This document shows positions 25,795 through 38,537 of a stretch of 64,000 nt of DNA, piece after piece. This DNA comes from Zhengitettix transpicula. Its lineage: Eukaryota > Arthropoda > Insecta > Orthoptera > Tetrigidae. The stretch lies in contig CM073590.1 in the NCBI GenBank assembly GCA_037074705.1, forward strand, positions 215,928,746 through 215,992,745, in the 5' to 3' direction. The translations under genes and the position numbers were made by a program. The notes under the pieces were generated by a model. That model did no database searches. It saw only the letters and a list, made by a program, of their open reading frames with translations, and was not told where the DNA came from. Position 1 is the stretch's first letter. The number at the start of each line of letters is the position of its first letter.

Positions 25795-26625
25795 TCAACA
25801 CAGCGACGTTTCTGTACATTTTTGCACTTCTATCAGGTTCTTTATGTTATGTTTCTACGGTAAAAGATTTTTGGTATAAGTGGTGTGAAATTATATAATG
25901 AGGTAAAGACAAAATTAAAAAAAAAAAAAAACATAATGTTAAATATAAAATTAATTGTTGTCAAAATAATTGTAGGAAATGTTGCAAGAGGCAAAACGTA
26001 CTATTGAAAAATGACACTAAAAATCACTAAACTTTAGGTCATAATGTTGTTACTGTATATAAATTAGAAGAATACCGTGAATTTTAATCGAATAATGTTG
26101 AAATTTTAGATATCGAACAAAATGGAATTTATCAGAAATGTTACATATCAAAACAACTGCAAAAACACTAAATTTTCGTAATGATACCTTAAAATAAGAT
26201 AATATTTATAATTATTTTTTTAACTTTTAATTCTATGTAGTTAAAAAGAAACATTATAAACTTTTGGTATAAATTAATAATTTATAGTTTTAATTTGAAA
26301 AAATTTAGGTTCATAAAATTTTTTGACTGGTAAAATTTATTATAAAATTACAAGCATTTTACGACTTGATTTTAAATATTATGTTATTTTACATTATTAG
26401 AACAGTTGCGATACAATAATTTGGTGCTTTTCATATTAGATAAATGTTTAGAAGAAGAAGAAAGTTATATAAATTTGTTATTTGAAATATTATAATTGTT
26501 CTTTACACCGCTTGTGATAAATATTCCACTAACGTAGAAACATAACATAAACAACCTGATGAAAGTATAAAAATTTAGAGAAACATCCTTGTGTTTAATA
26601 AAATATTTTAATTGTCTGTTATAAT
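25795..26625. mobile_element. Inverted pair of Penelope-like 3' tails
   Basis: The segment 25795-25905 and the segment 26490-26605 are diverged reverse complements. They share, among other blocks, ttatgttatgtttctacg (25846-25863) and its reverse complement (about 26535-26552). Outward from each lies the pattern acctgat(ga)aag..gaaac..tgtgttgaata, which matches the 3'-end layout of the Penelope-like element at 50.8 kb. The about 580 bp in between is AT-rich and non-coding. This may be an inverted dimer of truncated Penelope-like elements, which are known for such arrangements. Confidence 0.55.
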
Positions 26626-27869
26626 TGTCGTTAATTTAATTTACAAATCATGACGTTTTTATAGATTGTGACCAACGCTTCTACCATCATGGGGCCATAT
26701 CGTCTTGAACGATAGAGAATAATTCATATCTCCAACACGGCAGTACGAACACTTATATAATTGAGTCGTGAAGATTACGGTCGCACCCGCTGTCCCATGA
26801 TGTTTTCTATTTTGCAGAATTTTTCGTAAGTTTGAAGCGACGCTGGAGTGGACTTCGTGTGATCCGGGCTAGTCGAGTCATTGCTTGGCGAAGGAATTTA
26901 CCCTGTCACAGCGGATTATGGAATTCCATATTTCATGTGAGCTAATATTTGGTAGGGAAACAGCTTTGCTTGAAATTATATTTACAGATTTTAAATTTCC
27001 ATTCTAAACTACGTTTTTCGAAAAGGGTGGTGGGAAATCCCTGTGATTGATGTTTATGGTTTTATTACCGTGTATGATCTCGCGCTTTTGAGTTTTCTGT
27101 TTCACCGTTCTAACATTTTATGTGTGTGTTAATTTGTTTCCCCGATATTCCTATGTATTTTTTCCTGATTAAGAAATAAATTATACGGGATTATATAAAG
27201 TAATAGTAATTTGTTTAAAAACAAGGTGGCGATGCGGGAAAAATTGGTCTCCGAATCAAGTTCCGGCCATCCTGACACGAGTTTTTTCTGTTTACCTAAA
27301 TCATTTCAGTCAAATGCAGGGATGAAGTCCGTTTAGGTGGCCATAGTGAATTCCTTATATATTCTTAAATAAATTACCAAGAAAACATAGGATAATACGG
27401 AGAGGAATAGTCACACTGACCATTTGCTTCTCCAAATCCAGTAAACGTTCACCTCGGAATTTAAACAGCACAAAAATATAGCATATGTTCAAAATTTTTC
27501 TTACACCCCGTTTATTCACGCCAGAATACATCTTCAATTTACAGCATAACTCACAAAAAATTAAACCATTGTTTCTCTGAAGATTCTCCAGCATATCTTA
27601 CTTACAACATCATTATTTTTCGTTTCGCCGACTCACTTATGTTAGCAAATTCTCTCCAGATTGCAGCGGATTTACGGGAAGGATAGAGCTTGGTAGGTTT
27701 CACGGCGATAGTTTTTTCTTGTGTCTGTCATAACATATTAGTTGGTTATATATTTATAGGAAGCTAGCAGTTACGTTTGTTGTTTAGTTGGCTTGACGAT
27801 GGATAACGCGAAAGGACCCCTATCAACTGTGTCAGCACCGATCGAAGCTATAAAGGGGTTGGGTTTTAC
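26626..27869. other. Region downstream of the candidate receptor exon
   Basis: If the exon at 27870-28128 is real this is its first intron. No further exon in phase was recognised here, nor farther left. Confidence 0.35.
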
Positions 27870-28128
27870 CTGTGGGACTAGGTTGACGGTGAAGCATGGC
27901 GATGAAGGGCTGCACCTCGTACTGGCCCAAAGTGGGCTTCATCTTGTGAAGCACGCCGTTGATGGCTGCGCGGTAAAGACGTTGGCGGAACTGAGAGTAA
28001 GGCAGCACAACGCCGACACTGACCCTGAGCGAGCCCGGCGCCGGTGTCGTCGCGGACGCCGAGGCCGAGGCCGTGACCGTGGCAAGGGCGCACAGCACGA
28101 GCGTCGCCGTCGCCGCCCACGCCTGCAT
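27870..28128 (-). CDS. Candidate first exon of an NMDA-type glutamate receptor
   Basis: This GC-rich exon opens with an ATG at 28128 followed by a clear signal peptide (MQAWAATATLVLCALATVTA). A segment reading RVSVGVVLPYSQFRQRLYR follows, which resembles the first strand and helix of the periplasmic-binding-like (ANF receptor) domain of ionotropic glutamate receptors. After LHRQPSPT it ends at a donor (CCCACAG|gtaaaac), phase 1, 86 codons plus one base. The composition jump against the AT-rich surroundings and the fit of start, signal peptide and donor support a true exon. The receptor identity, perhaps NMDA receptor subunit 2, is a recollection of family style and not a database match. Two overlapping GC-rich frames, one on each strand, are shadows. 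The remaining exons should lie at lower coordinates, yet none was recognised down to position 1. Confidence 0.5.
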
Positions 28129-28300
28129 GCCTGCGCTGCGACGCCGCTGCCGCCACTGCGGGCTTCGGGATCGGCGTCGGCGTTGGCGTCGGCGTCGCCG
28201 GCACTTGTTGCGTCTGCGCTTGCGCGGGGAGCGTCGTGCAGCAGGTAGTTGTCGGGGAAATCATAAACACTGTGAACAATCGTAAGCATTCTTATGAGAC
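28129..28300 (-). promoter_or_regulatory. GC-rich leader or promoter of the receptor-like exon
   Basis: Upstream of the ATG the GC-rich block continues for about 150 bp and includes a GNCGNC-type repeat (gcgtcggcgttggcgtcggc, about 28171-28197). The frame is open but has no upstream ATG, and it is stopped by a TGA near 28263, so it is most likely 5' leader. A CpG-rich promoter is inferred from composition alone. Confidence 0.4.
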
Positions 28301-31207
28301 ACTGCAACGGCATCTTCAGAAGCGTAAACCTTGATAATACAAAAATTGGTCACCGGAACATGTTGCGATTTAACAATACAAAACGCGGAAATTTGCACAC
28401 ATTACTGCCAAGTAATTTAGAAGAAAGGGGCGTCGATGTTTTCGCCGTAAAGTTTAGGAGTTACATACATTGACTCCCTTAGTAGGATGCTCAAAATCAA
28501 TACACAAACATAGTATTAACGACACATTAACACGTCATTATAGAAACAATTATTACGTACATGAATGTTAAAAAATTTTATCCAGAATGAAAAAATGGAT
28601 TAGAAATAAGAAAAATTTTAATAATACTCGAAAAAAGTATGATATTATCGTACTTTATATGTGCCACTTGACTTTAAAATCACGTGTGACTTTCCCGATC
28701 ATTTTCAGATGCATCCGAACGATAGCAGATCTGGTCAGTGGAAATTATTTGTTGTTATTTTGAAATTGGACATAACAGAAGAAGTGGGGTTTCTGATAAT
28801 AAAATAATAAATATAAAGTCATTTCATAAATTTTGAAGGCCATATCAACTGCTTTCGTGGACGGTTTATAAATTCCAAAAGAGAAATAACGTACTTCATA
28901 CCTGAAAACTTTCCGTATGCGTTCTAGTTGGTGAATTTTCTTAAATCTGGAGTAACGCAGTTAGTTTTTGAAATTAAGAACTATGTTTCTCTGGGAACAG
29001 TATTTGATATTTTCCAGTGTTACATTCACTATGGAGGGGCGGAGAAGGAACTTTGTTGGATGTCTGCGACGCAAAATGTTAATACGTGTTTTGGTTCCGA
29101 GCTCGATTGTTCGGTTAAGTAGAGTTATTGCTGTTGTAAATTTGTTGGACTTGTAGCGACTCCAGGAAGACCACTACAGGAAGTGTAGTGAACGGTTAGA
29201 TATGTATAGGTCGCAAGAAATAGCATGGCACATCACATGCGCTGTAGGAGAAGGGAGAAAATGGAGAGGGGAAATCGTCAGATGGGAACTCACTCATGGA
29301 GAAACGCAACTATCATTCTCAAAAACATAAATTTTGTTACTAGGAACGTGATGTACAGACAGCGACAAGGTCTCTCTGTACTTTCTATCTCTTAACTTTT
29401 ACGAATAAGTTTTTTGACGTACAACAAACATCCTGATCTGAGAAAAATACATTTCCTTGTGTCAATGCTGCCGAAACAAAATGTAGAGCAGCGTGGAATA
29501 CCAGCTGGAACGAAAGTGGCCCATAGACAACAGATGACAATAACACATAAGAATTTGAAACATAAATATCACAGTAAGTTTAGAAATATATGTTATGTCA
29601 TTTATCTCACCTCGGAAACCCCTGAGAAAAAAAAATACCATCCAGAAATTGGTGAATGTGAATGTGTCAGGAAGTTCATATAAGCCCGCGTAAAATTAAC
29701 CACTCGATAGATTTATACAGAATCCTCTTCTCGTCTTTGCTTCAAAAATTTTGTTCTGAGTCCACTATTCAATATTTAATAATTAAAAGTTGTTTATAAG
29801 GGAGCACCTGCGTTTTTTACTTATGTTGAAAGCAGTCCATGTATCATGGATGATCCTGTGAATGAGCGTCTCCACAACCCAGTTACCTGAGGCCGCACTT
29901 ACATAGAGAGAGGCACGTGACGGTGGCAACCTGGCGGCAGTTCATGCAAATGCACTAGATCCTTACGACTACTTGAGTGACCGATCGGTGAAGGAATACG
30001 CCTCGTCCATCAGTTTGTCATTGTGCTGAAAATGCCATCTGTACACTTCCGCAAAACGGATTGCAAATATTTCTCTTTTATTACAAGGCTCAAAGTACAA
30101 GATCCTTTGTATATATAACTGCACCTTGCATTGAATATTTAATGTTTAAATCAATTAAATTGATAATTACAATTTACTAGTGATGTTTAAGTAATTATTA
30201 ACAGTTTTATTATTTGATAAATTTAAAACTAATTATTGAAATAGAAAATTGTTTGTTATTCCACTCAATGACCCAGTCTTTTATTATTCTATGTTACCGA
30301 TAACTTGATAATTCCATTTAAAACATAATTCAATGAATTTAAAATCAATATCCTATTAACCAATAACCTTATAACTACAGAAGAAGTGAAGGCAACGACT
30401 GACTAAAGGCACAAAATTAATAATTCCATTTCCAAAAGGAAATAAACCGATAGATTACATAAGCTATACGATTCACCATCAATTTCTTGAAGAAAATATA
30501 AATAACCTGGCCTATTGATCTTTCTGGTTCTTTGGGTAGCGTTGTGTAATTAGTTGTTTCATCTTTCGCTGTATACTACAGAAACTATGGCTTCAATAAC
30601 ATTTTCTTGGTGTATGTGACATATGTTTTATTGCGATTCTTCAGAAATGTAGCCCCCAGTCACTTCCTCCACAACTTATCAAGTTAGAATGCAGAGAACA
30701 CGTCTCTATTATGCTTTATTATATCTTTGGTCGGATTCAGTGACACGTAAACAAAGTTATATATTTCTTTGTGTCATTTTAAATTAGTGTATTACCGCTT
30801 AATTCACTGTTTGAAATTCCAGTTAATTATAAAAACATTCGATGATAAATTTATTTCCTGTGTCATACATGTATTATGACAGCACCATATCTGTATGTAC
30901 ATTCATTGTTTCAAAATACGTTTATTTGGTTAAGAACACATTTTTATAAATAAAATGACGGCCCTATTTCCATAAACATAAAAAAGGATAGTTATGGCCA
31001 TAACAGAATCTATGCATTTTCGGATAAAATCTATCTCTGACATGAGCCATCTTTGGTTTTTTTTTTATATTTGTATCTCATTTGCTCTTTAGCTTTAGTT
31101 TGTCTTCAAACAGTCTTTAAAAATACCTACAAACAGGTCAAATCGTAAGGCAACTTTAAGTATCAATATATTTTAGTCTGAAATCGAGGTCAATGTTCTT
31201 ATAATTT

Positions 31208-31256
<49 letters not shown>

Positions 31257-31864
31257 AAATTACACTTTATATTCAGTGTACCTTGTTATAACACTATCGC
31301 GAGGTTTTTCATAAACATTTCAATTTTGGGTCTAGAAAAAAGCAGGTACGCAAAATGGGAAAAGAAAATATATAAACACTACAATATATGATTGAGGAAA
31401 TTTAATAAATAAATTAGAGAAAATCTAAAACAATGTATGAATTTTACGTATTAGAAAATTAAAAACAATTACATTATATCTAATACTCAAATGAGAAAAA
31501 TTATTATGTGCATTGTGAAAATATATTTCATTACATAAGTAAACTCTACATCAATCAGAAAATGTAATATAACATAATGAAATAAAATACCTAAATAAAA
31601 ATAAAAATAAATACTATATATATGTAATTTGATTTCTGTGAAGAAACAAAAAGATAATTGAGTAGTAAACTACGTTACCCATATATATTTTTCATTTTAT
31701 TAATGAATTTATATTAGTAATTTCAATTTTTAGTTGGAAGGTAGTTACACAGAATATTGAATACTTGAAGAGGGAATATCGTATTATCAGTCATAAAAAT
31801 AAATAAATCTCGAAGTACACCTAATAACCGACAACTTAAATCATTTTCTTTCTAAGCAGCAATA
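28301..31864. other. AT-rich intergenic DNA
   Basis: It contains an (AT)n run at 31211-31253 and a less AT-rich patch at 29800-30080. No coding signature was recognised. Confidence 0.45.
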
Positions 31865-31869
31865 TAAGA

Positions 31870-34389
31870 GATATTTGTTAGACCCTTATTTGTTGATCCT
31901 GTCACAGATATTTCAATGGTGTTATTTCAAGGGTATATTAATGAACATAAAGAGTGAAATCATCTGCAAACCTAGCCCTAAAGACTCAGTACTACTTACT
32001 AGAAACTTTAACTCCACGAAACTCAGAATTATCGCAAATAGACTAGAGACCGTACAATGTGATTTTATTTTAGATGTTAATAAAACTAAGAATGTTAATA
32101 TGTTCGAAACTTTTCTAAATTATTTCTTATTAGTCATCAACGAGACAGCTCCACTTAAATTAAATAATAGACCCAATGCCAAAGTAAAAAATTGGATAAC
32201 TAAAGGCATACTAGTTTCTCGCGAAAGGCTCTGCCAAATGAATAAATTTAAAAATATTAATTCATCGCCACAATTCTTGACTTTCTTATAAACGTATCTA
32301 CAGGAAAGTGCTTGTAGCTGCTAAAAAATTACATACATCAAAGTATATAGCAAACTCAAATAAAATAAAAGCAACTTGAGAGGTGATTAAAAATATCTCA
32401 GGTAAAGTCAATTATAACGCGACAGAAATAAAGCTTGTCGACAACGGTAAAACTTTCACCAACAGAGACGCTACGGGTATATTTAATTCATATTTTGTTC
32501 ATGTGTCGGATTAATTTTCTAACAATAAGCCATCAGAAGGTCGTGCTTTTTATAAACTGCTACAAAACGCCGTACAATTCCATTTTCCTTCAACCGGTTA
32601 CCAATATCGAAATAATAAACGTAATAAGAAAGTTAAAATGTACCCAATCTGCGGATATATATGGCATCTCAAGCAAAGTTGTGCTGACGTCATAACTACT
32701 CCCCTTCAAATCATATTCAACACGTGTCTTTCTACCGGCATTTTTCCCGACTCCCTTAAAGCTGCAAAAGTTACTCCGATCTTCAAGAAGGGTTCGCCTA
32801 TCGGCGCATCAAATTACAGACCAATTTCCCTACTTCCGATATTTTCAAAAATACTAGAAAAAATTCTACACAAAAAGTTACTTGAATTCTTGACGAAGTA
32901 TAAAGTAAATACTCCCGCACAACACAGCTTCCTCAAACAAAAATCCACGAGCACTGCTGTGTACGAGTTCATTCAAAGTATACAAAATTCCCTGAAAGTA
33001 GCCGGAATTTTTTCTGATCTTTCGAAGGCATTTGATCTTGTAGATCACAGCATACTCCTCCCAAAATTAGAATATTATGGAATCAGAGGCAACGCTTTGG
33101 CACTCTTTGAATCATACCTCAACAACCGGAAACAGAAGGTGGCCTTAAAAAACAAAGCTGGTGAGTTGCACTTGTCAGAATGGGAAAGCATTTCTTGTGG
33201 CGTGCCTCAGGGCTCAATATTAGGTCCACTGCTTTTCCTTTTGTATATTAATGATCTTCCAGAATATACGGAACCTATAAAATCTGCCTTATACGCAGAT
33301 GACACTAATTTGTTAATTACGGACTTAGTTTTCTGTACATTGAGTGTTAATTTATTGGCGGCGAACCAAGTATTTAGGTTTCTGGATGCAATCCCAATCT
33401 TCGAATTGAGATTATTTAAATCAAAGTTAGTTAGTTTTACAACAGAAACCAACAACATTGTAACGGATAAGTTTTCAGACCATGCGACTTTCCTTGGCTT
33501 GCAGGTCGACAGTAAATTAAAATGGAACTTGCACATTGATCGCCTCGTGCGCAAACTTAGTTCTGTTTGTTACTCATTGAGACTATTGATGCAACAAGTT
33601 GATGCCAAAACTGCGCTACTAGTCTATTTTGCCTACTTTCATTCACATATGTGTTACGGTATTGCCGACTGGGGCAATTGTTCTCGTAGTGTGGATGTTT
33701 TCAAACTGCAAAAACGAGCCATTAGAATTATATTAGGATCAGATGCTAGAGAAAGCTGCAGACCGCTGTTCAAAAGACTTCGTATTCTGACTCTACCTAG
33801 CGCTTACTTATTAGAAATACTAAATTTTGTTAAACGCAACATGAACCTTTTTGCAAGTAACGACACAAGAAACCGTTCAGTTCTCAGTTCTGACAAGCAC
33901 AGCCTCAGTCTCTACGAGTTTAGCGTTCATTATTCCTGTATCGCACTATTTAACAGCCTTCCTGAACATTTAAAGAACATCAACAACTACAACTCATTCG
34001 TCAAGGAGTGTAAAACTTTCCTTGTAAATGAAACTTATTACTCCGTACACGGATTTTTGAATCGGTCTCACATTCGTTGAACTGCCTTGCCTACAAAATT
34101 GCCGAATATGCTATAAATATGTAAATAGTTTGTCCAGTTTTGATTCTGTTCTCCTGCCTCTGCTTTCTGTTTTATTAAATATCCATGACTACATGATAAG
34201 TGTTGTGTGCATGTTTCTTAAAGATAGTGTGACTAGACAAATGTGAAAAGATATGAATTTTTTTTATGTGTGTTGTGTGTGTAACCTATTAATATTAATT
34301 CTGTTTATATGTAATTTATCTACAATACATTTGTGACGAATCCTATTTCCTGATTAGAGGACTAATGGTGAATAAATCTATCTATCTAT
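31870..34389 (+). mobile_element. 5'-truncated Jockey/CR1-like non-LTR retrotransposon
   Basis: The element begins inside ORF2, in the linker between endonuclease and reverse transcriptase. It continues through the reverse transcriptase and C-terminal region and ends in a non-coding tail with (TATC)n-type repeats (aataaatctatctatctata, about 34371-34389). The AP-endonuclease part is absent, as expected of 5' truncation during target-primed reverse transcription. The linker is broken: a TGA stands where a Trp codon is usual (32377-32379) and there are frame changes near 32291 and 32690. The clade call rests on motifs; Jockey and CR1 cannot be told apart by eye. Confidence 0.9.
32638..34080 (+). 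pseudogene. Reverse transcriptase ORF of the LINE, with internal inversion
   Basis: A 480-codon open frame carries most reverse transcriptase motifs in order: KAAKVTPIFKKG and NYRPISLLP, the first catalytic aspartate in FSDLSKAFD, SCGVPQGSILGPLLF, and YADD at codons 219-222. These are followed by FLGLQVDSKLKW and the typical C-terminal KLQKRAIRIILG and FNSLPEHLK regions. Between YADDTNLL and FLGL the expected segment is missing from the plus-strand translation but is present on the minus strand at the same place, reading ASRNLNTWFAANKLTLN. About 120 bp (near 33315-33436) are therefore inverted in situ without closing the frame. The protein would lack a normal motif between the palm and thumb regions and is almost certainly inactive. 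Confidence 0.88.
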
Positions 34390-34798
34390 AGATTTTTTAC
34401 TTCTCTAATTGACATCAATATTTTTGTGTTGGCGAACATAAAACGACTACTACATAAATAATTCCCCTTTGGGGAGCAGGCATATAGCAAAGTCAATCAC
34501 AGTAACCTATTACTATTTCAATGATCAAGTGATGAGTAAATGTAATGCAGTATTCGGTCAGACTCAATAACGCTTTATCAATCGAAGTTCCATTCAGTTC
34601 TCTGCGCCCAATCGGGCAATTGTTTAAACCCGCCATGCGCTGGGTATAAAATCACATATATTAAACTGTTGGCCGATGATTGTATGTTTTGTAGAGAAAT
34701 CGTAATTCTTCAGGCTAACAAAATTTCCCAATTTCAGTTTGAAATAAAAACAACGAAGAGCAAAGCAATTGTCTTTGTACTAAATTCACTTTCTCTGT
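34390..34798. other. Short intergenic segment
   Basis: No feature was recognised apart from its position between two repeat elements. Confidence 0.4.
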
Positions 34799-34905
34799 TG
34801 GGGACCAACGAGTGGGTGGGCATGGGCATCCATGCCCATGCCAGGATTCGAACCCGGGACCTCTGGGATGCGAGGCAGTCACGCTGACCCCTACACCACA
34901 GGAGG
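34799..34905 (-). mobile_element. tRNA-derived SINE head
   Basis: The minus strand shows an A-box-like block (tgtggtgtaggggtcagcg), a perfect B-box (gggttcgaatcc) and a degenerate anticodon arm. It is followed by catgggcatggatgcccatgcc, a simple self-complementary block. tRNA-like 5' parts of this kind are typical of SINEs; the anticodon stem does not pair, which argues against a real tRNA gene. Confidence 0.65.
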
Positions 34906-34989
34906 TTGTCAATCACGATTAGTAACGATCTAAATTGTGGTAAGTCAAGTAAGCTAGGTCGCAGGTAAAGGGTGGAGGCCTCTACACTT

Positions 34990-35480
34990 ATAAACAGGGT
35001 CTTGATTAAAAGTACGAGGAAAACCAAGATATGTGCTTAATGATAGCTGGTCAGGCTGATTTTTTAACATAGGATCCATATATAAATTAACACACTCTGG
35101 CGTTGGACAAAATACAAAAACGGGCTGAAAATATGTTTGGTGGTTGATTGGCGAACAATCAATATGAGCATTTAGTTCCACTTACTGTTAGTAATACGAG
35201 GAAACATGCCAGACTTAGCGCAATACACAAATTTTATACGGGTCAACCGGCCTAGGAAATAAATACAAAATCATTTTATGGCACCCACTTTTGCCATAAA
35301 AATGATCGTTCCTTCGAGATTAAATAAAAAGGGCAGCGCACAGATGTTGGAAAATATTCAGTTGAAAATCGATTAACACGTGACTGGAATTCCTCGCCTG
35401 CAGTAATACTGACGACTTTTCCGAATATCGCTGATCATTTTAGAAGTAAACTTACGAAAACTACAGTGAACATTTTGGTA
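34990..35480 (+). pseudogene. LINE ORF2 C-terminal remnant
   Basis: Plus-strand frames read LDKIQKRAENMFGG, then KHARLSAIHKFYTG, then GKYSVENRLTRDWNSSPA, which together follow the characteristic C-terminal part of insect LINE ORF2 proteins. Stops interrupt the frame at several places. It differs from the LINE at 31.9-34.4 kb and seems to belong to another family. Confidence 0.72.
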
Positions 35481-35799
35481 TTTACATTCTTTTTTCTTAA
35501 TAATTTTCTAATTTTTTTATCACGTCATCGTAAATAAGCGGTAACCAAAATCAGTGAAGTGAATAATACGTAATAAAAATTGAGAATCGGCTCCAAAAAG
35601 AAAAACTATTTTTTTTGGGGTAGTCAGGGAGTTGAAATGAAAATATAATACGTCTGTTTTGAAACATAATAGTAAGATAAACGTTGTGTGGCATTTATAT
35701 CATCACTTCATTTTGTCTATCATTTGACTATTTTGTCTTACTTTTATAGTCATGGAGTTATCTTAATCGATTATCTTCAAAAATGAGAACCCTTTACAA

Positions 35800-36160
35800 G
35801 AGCATACTATGCATCATTATTTCAGCAAGACAAGGCGCTGTCTCACACCTCAGCAGTTGTCAATGAAAATCCATTAACTACGGTTTAAACTGCTAGAACA
35901 CCCTCCTTATTCGCCAGATCTAGCCCCAAGCGACATTTTTGATTCCCTTAGCTAAAATTTGGACAAAGAACCTTCGTTAACAATTATTTTGCAGAGAAGA
36001 ACGCGGAGGGGGTACAGAAATGGGATCATCGCTGGGGGGAGGGGGGGTGAGTATGTAGACTTACAAGGACACTATGTCGTCAAAGAAAAATAAATTTGAA
36101 TTTAAAGTGTCTTGTATTTTTGATAGGTCAGAAACTTGTCAGACCCATCTCTTAGTGAAC
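35800..36160 (+). pseudogene. Mariner transposase C-terminal remnant
   Basis: The plus strand reads FQQDKALSHTSAVVNE and, after a frame change, LLEHPPYSPDLAPSDIF: the second and third catalytic aspartate regions of a mariner transposase. Farther on, LQGHYVEKKNKFEF resembles the protein end. The last bases (gataggtcagaaacttgtcaga, about 36123-36144) look like a mariner terminal repeat. Stops and a G-rich interruption near 36035 show that it is dead. Confidence 0.8.
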
Positions 36161-38537
36161 TGAAGTACAGTGACGAAAAATTCGGGTTGTTCCGGACTTC
36201 TTTTCAGCTTAAAACCTTCACTTGACAGTATAATAATATAGTGTATGAATAATAATATTTATTATACTTACAATTTAATGTTACACTTTGTATATATAGT
36301 TGCTACTGCAAATGCCCAATGGTAGCTAAATAATAAATAAAAACTTTTAAATATCAATTATAGCCTAAATACACATTTGAAAAATGTTTGGTAAACATCA
36401 CTCTGCCATCGTCAAGATACTCAAATAGAATTGCATTAAACAATCCTCAGAGCCTTCATCAAACAGACTGATTACTATAGCAATTGTGTAGCAATGTTTG
36501 CCGTATCAATGCTCACAGCTCTCGAGGGATTTCGGATTTCTGTTAAGGCCTAGCTTGAAAATGTCGAAATTCATTCGCAATGATAAAATAAAAAGTTATG
36601 TACCATAGTTATTTGTAGCAATATTTTCAGGCAGAACACGGCCGCAAAACGACCACGACCGTAAATGTGGATGTAAAAATTTACATATTCATAAAAGAAT
36701 TAAATTTTGATTCCACCCAACGAGATGTCAAAATAATATTCGAAGTTTGGATTTTTAATAACTTTATGGAAAAACATACTTTTGAGATCTATAAAATCAT
36801 TAGTTATTAAAATAAACACCTTATTGTAGGTCAATTATTGTATAGTTTGCTTTGGATGACAGATGTATTCAATATTAAGCGTCATCAAATGCTTGTGTCT
36901 GCTTCCATTATTTATATCGTAATTATAGTAAGAAACTTCTAGATAAATTCCACTTATTTTAAAAATGCAGTTCAACTCAATGTGTGCAATTTAGGATTCA
37001 TTAACTATTCGTAGGTCAAGTCATCAGATGAACGAGGATTAAGGGAATCATATACTCACGCCATACTGGTATGAACGGTTCATCGTTAAAAGAAGACAAT
37101 AAAAGAATTCTGTAAAATCCAATCATACAGTATTCAAGCCAATTATCTTGTAGACAGTATTGAAGCAGCTGTCATGTAGATTAGATTAGAATGTTTTTAA
37201 TTCTATTAGTGCACAGTTGAGGAAATAGGATACAACATTTCATTACAAATTGTTACCTTACATTAGCCTAGAACGCAAAATATTCGTTGTACAATTTAAC
37301 TAACGTACAGTATAATATTTACAATTAATATAATTAAACAACTAACTACGACAGAACGAAGAATTATTGCATTATGATAAGTATATTATAAACTTAGAGT
37401 ATACTTATAATTTGGATTTATAAATTATTCCTTAAAGGCAAATAAAACAAGATCTGAACATAGATATTAAAGGGAAAGGTCTTGCAATTTTTGCGAACAA
37501 AAATAAAATTTTAACCTGTACTCGTACAGAAATTTTGTCATGTTCCATTGGCAACATTGTTCAATTGGCTGCATTGGTTGTGTTTGAAGGATCACATGTG
37601 ATATTGTTTTATATATATTATAAAATTAATTAATAGAAACCTTGACAGTGTTAGTATTGTATCTCTAATAATAAATTTGAAATTATAAGATATAATTATA
37701 TGATAAACTGATCACTGACTTGATTGAATTTTGGAGATTGTTAAGACATGCTAATGCTAAATAGATACTAAACTTATAAAATCTCCGAATTATTGTTCTG
37801 TTAGGGTGTTGTTACATTTTAGAACACTGAGATAAACAGTAAAACCGCCTCAATTTATGATCAAATTATTAAATGAAGTAATGTGAAACAATTACAGTGT
37901 TCCTGTTATTTCTAGCTATTACAGTATTGAATACTAGTCTTCAATTTTATTTAATTTATGTTTTTGTATAGCTCTATTTAGTCTTGACACATTGTGTGCT
38001 CTATTTGCAAACACAATTCATCATAAATTAAATTTTCTATTGCTTGTGACATGAAGTATTTTACATTTTTTCTGCCTCATATTCTGTGATCCACAAACAT
38101 ATTGAATATCACAAGTTTCCCTGGTATTGTTTTCAGGTCTATTCTTCTCGAACTAAGAATTTTTCGGCAAATATGATGTTGCCAAAGATATTATTTCACC
38201 ACGTAATTCTTTTTGCCTCAAAATTTGTATTTGTTTTTATAAAGCAATTCCCCTTAAGCCTTGTGAAAAGTATTATTGTGAGAAAATATTTTTTGTAGAT
38301 ATTTTGAAAAATACAATGCAGAAAGTGATACACCTTAATGCCTTTAAACAGCATTACTTTTTATCCAATATATTTTAAATTTCACATTCAGAAGTACTTT
38401 ATAATTTGTGTCTCTACATTAGATACAAAAAACACAAACCTTGGAGTTTAAAATGACAAATTTTAAATATTTATCATTATAAGTAAACTATTTTCTGTTT
38501 TTTGTTGGTCTTATATTTTTACCAATTTTTATTTCAG
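36161..38537. other. Region upstream of RNPC3
   Basis: AT-rich, with no recognised gene. The RNPC3 start codon sits directly behind a splice acceptor (tttatttcag|ATG), so a non-coding first exon and the promoter probably lie somewhere here, but I could not place them. Confidence 0.4.

Noticed and set aside
27793..28313. Overlapping GC-rich frames on both strands around the receptor-like exon
   Set aside because: Low-complexity Arg/Ala-rich translations; only the minus frame with signal peptide and donor is coherent.
33207..33554. Minus-strand frame within the LINE
   Set aside because: Not a gene: its reverse-transcriptase-like part comes from the inverted segment described in the findings.
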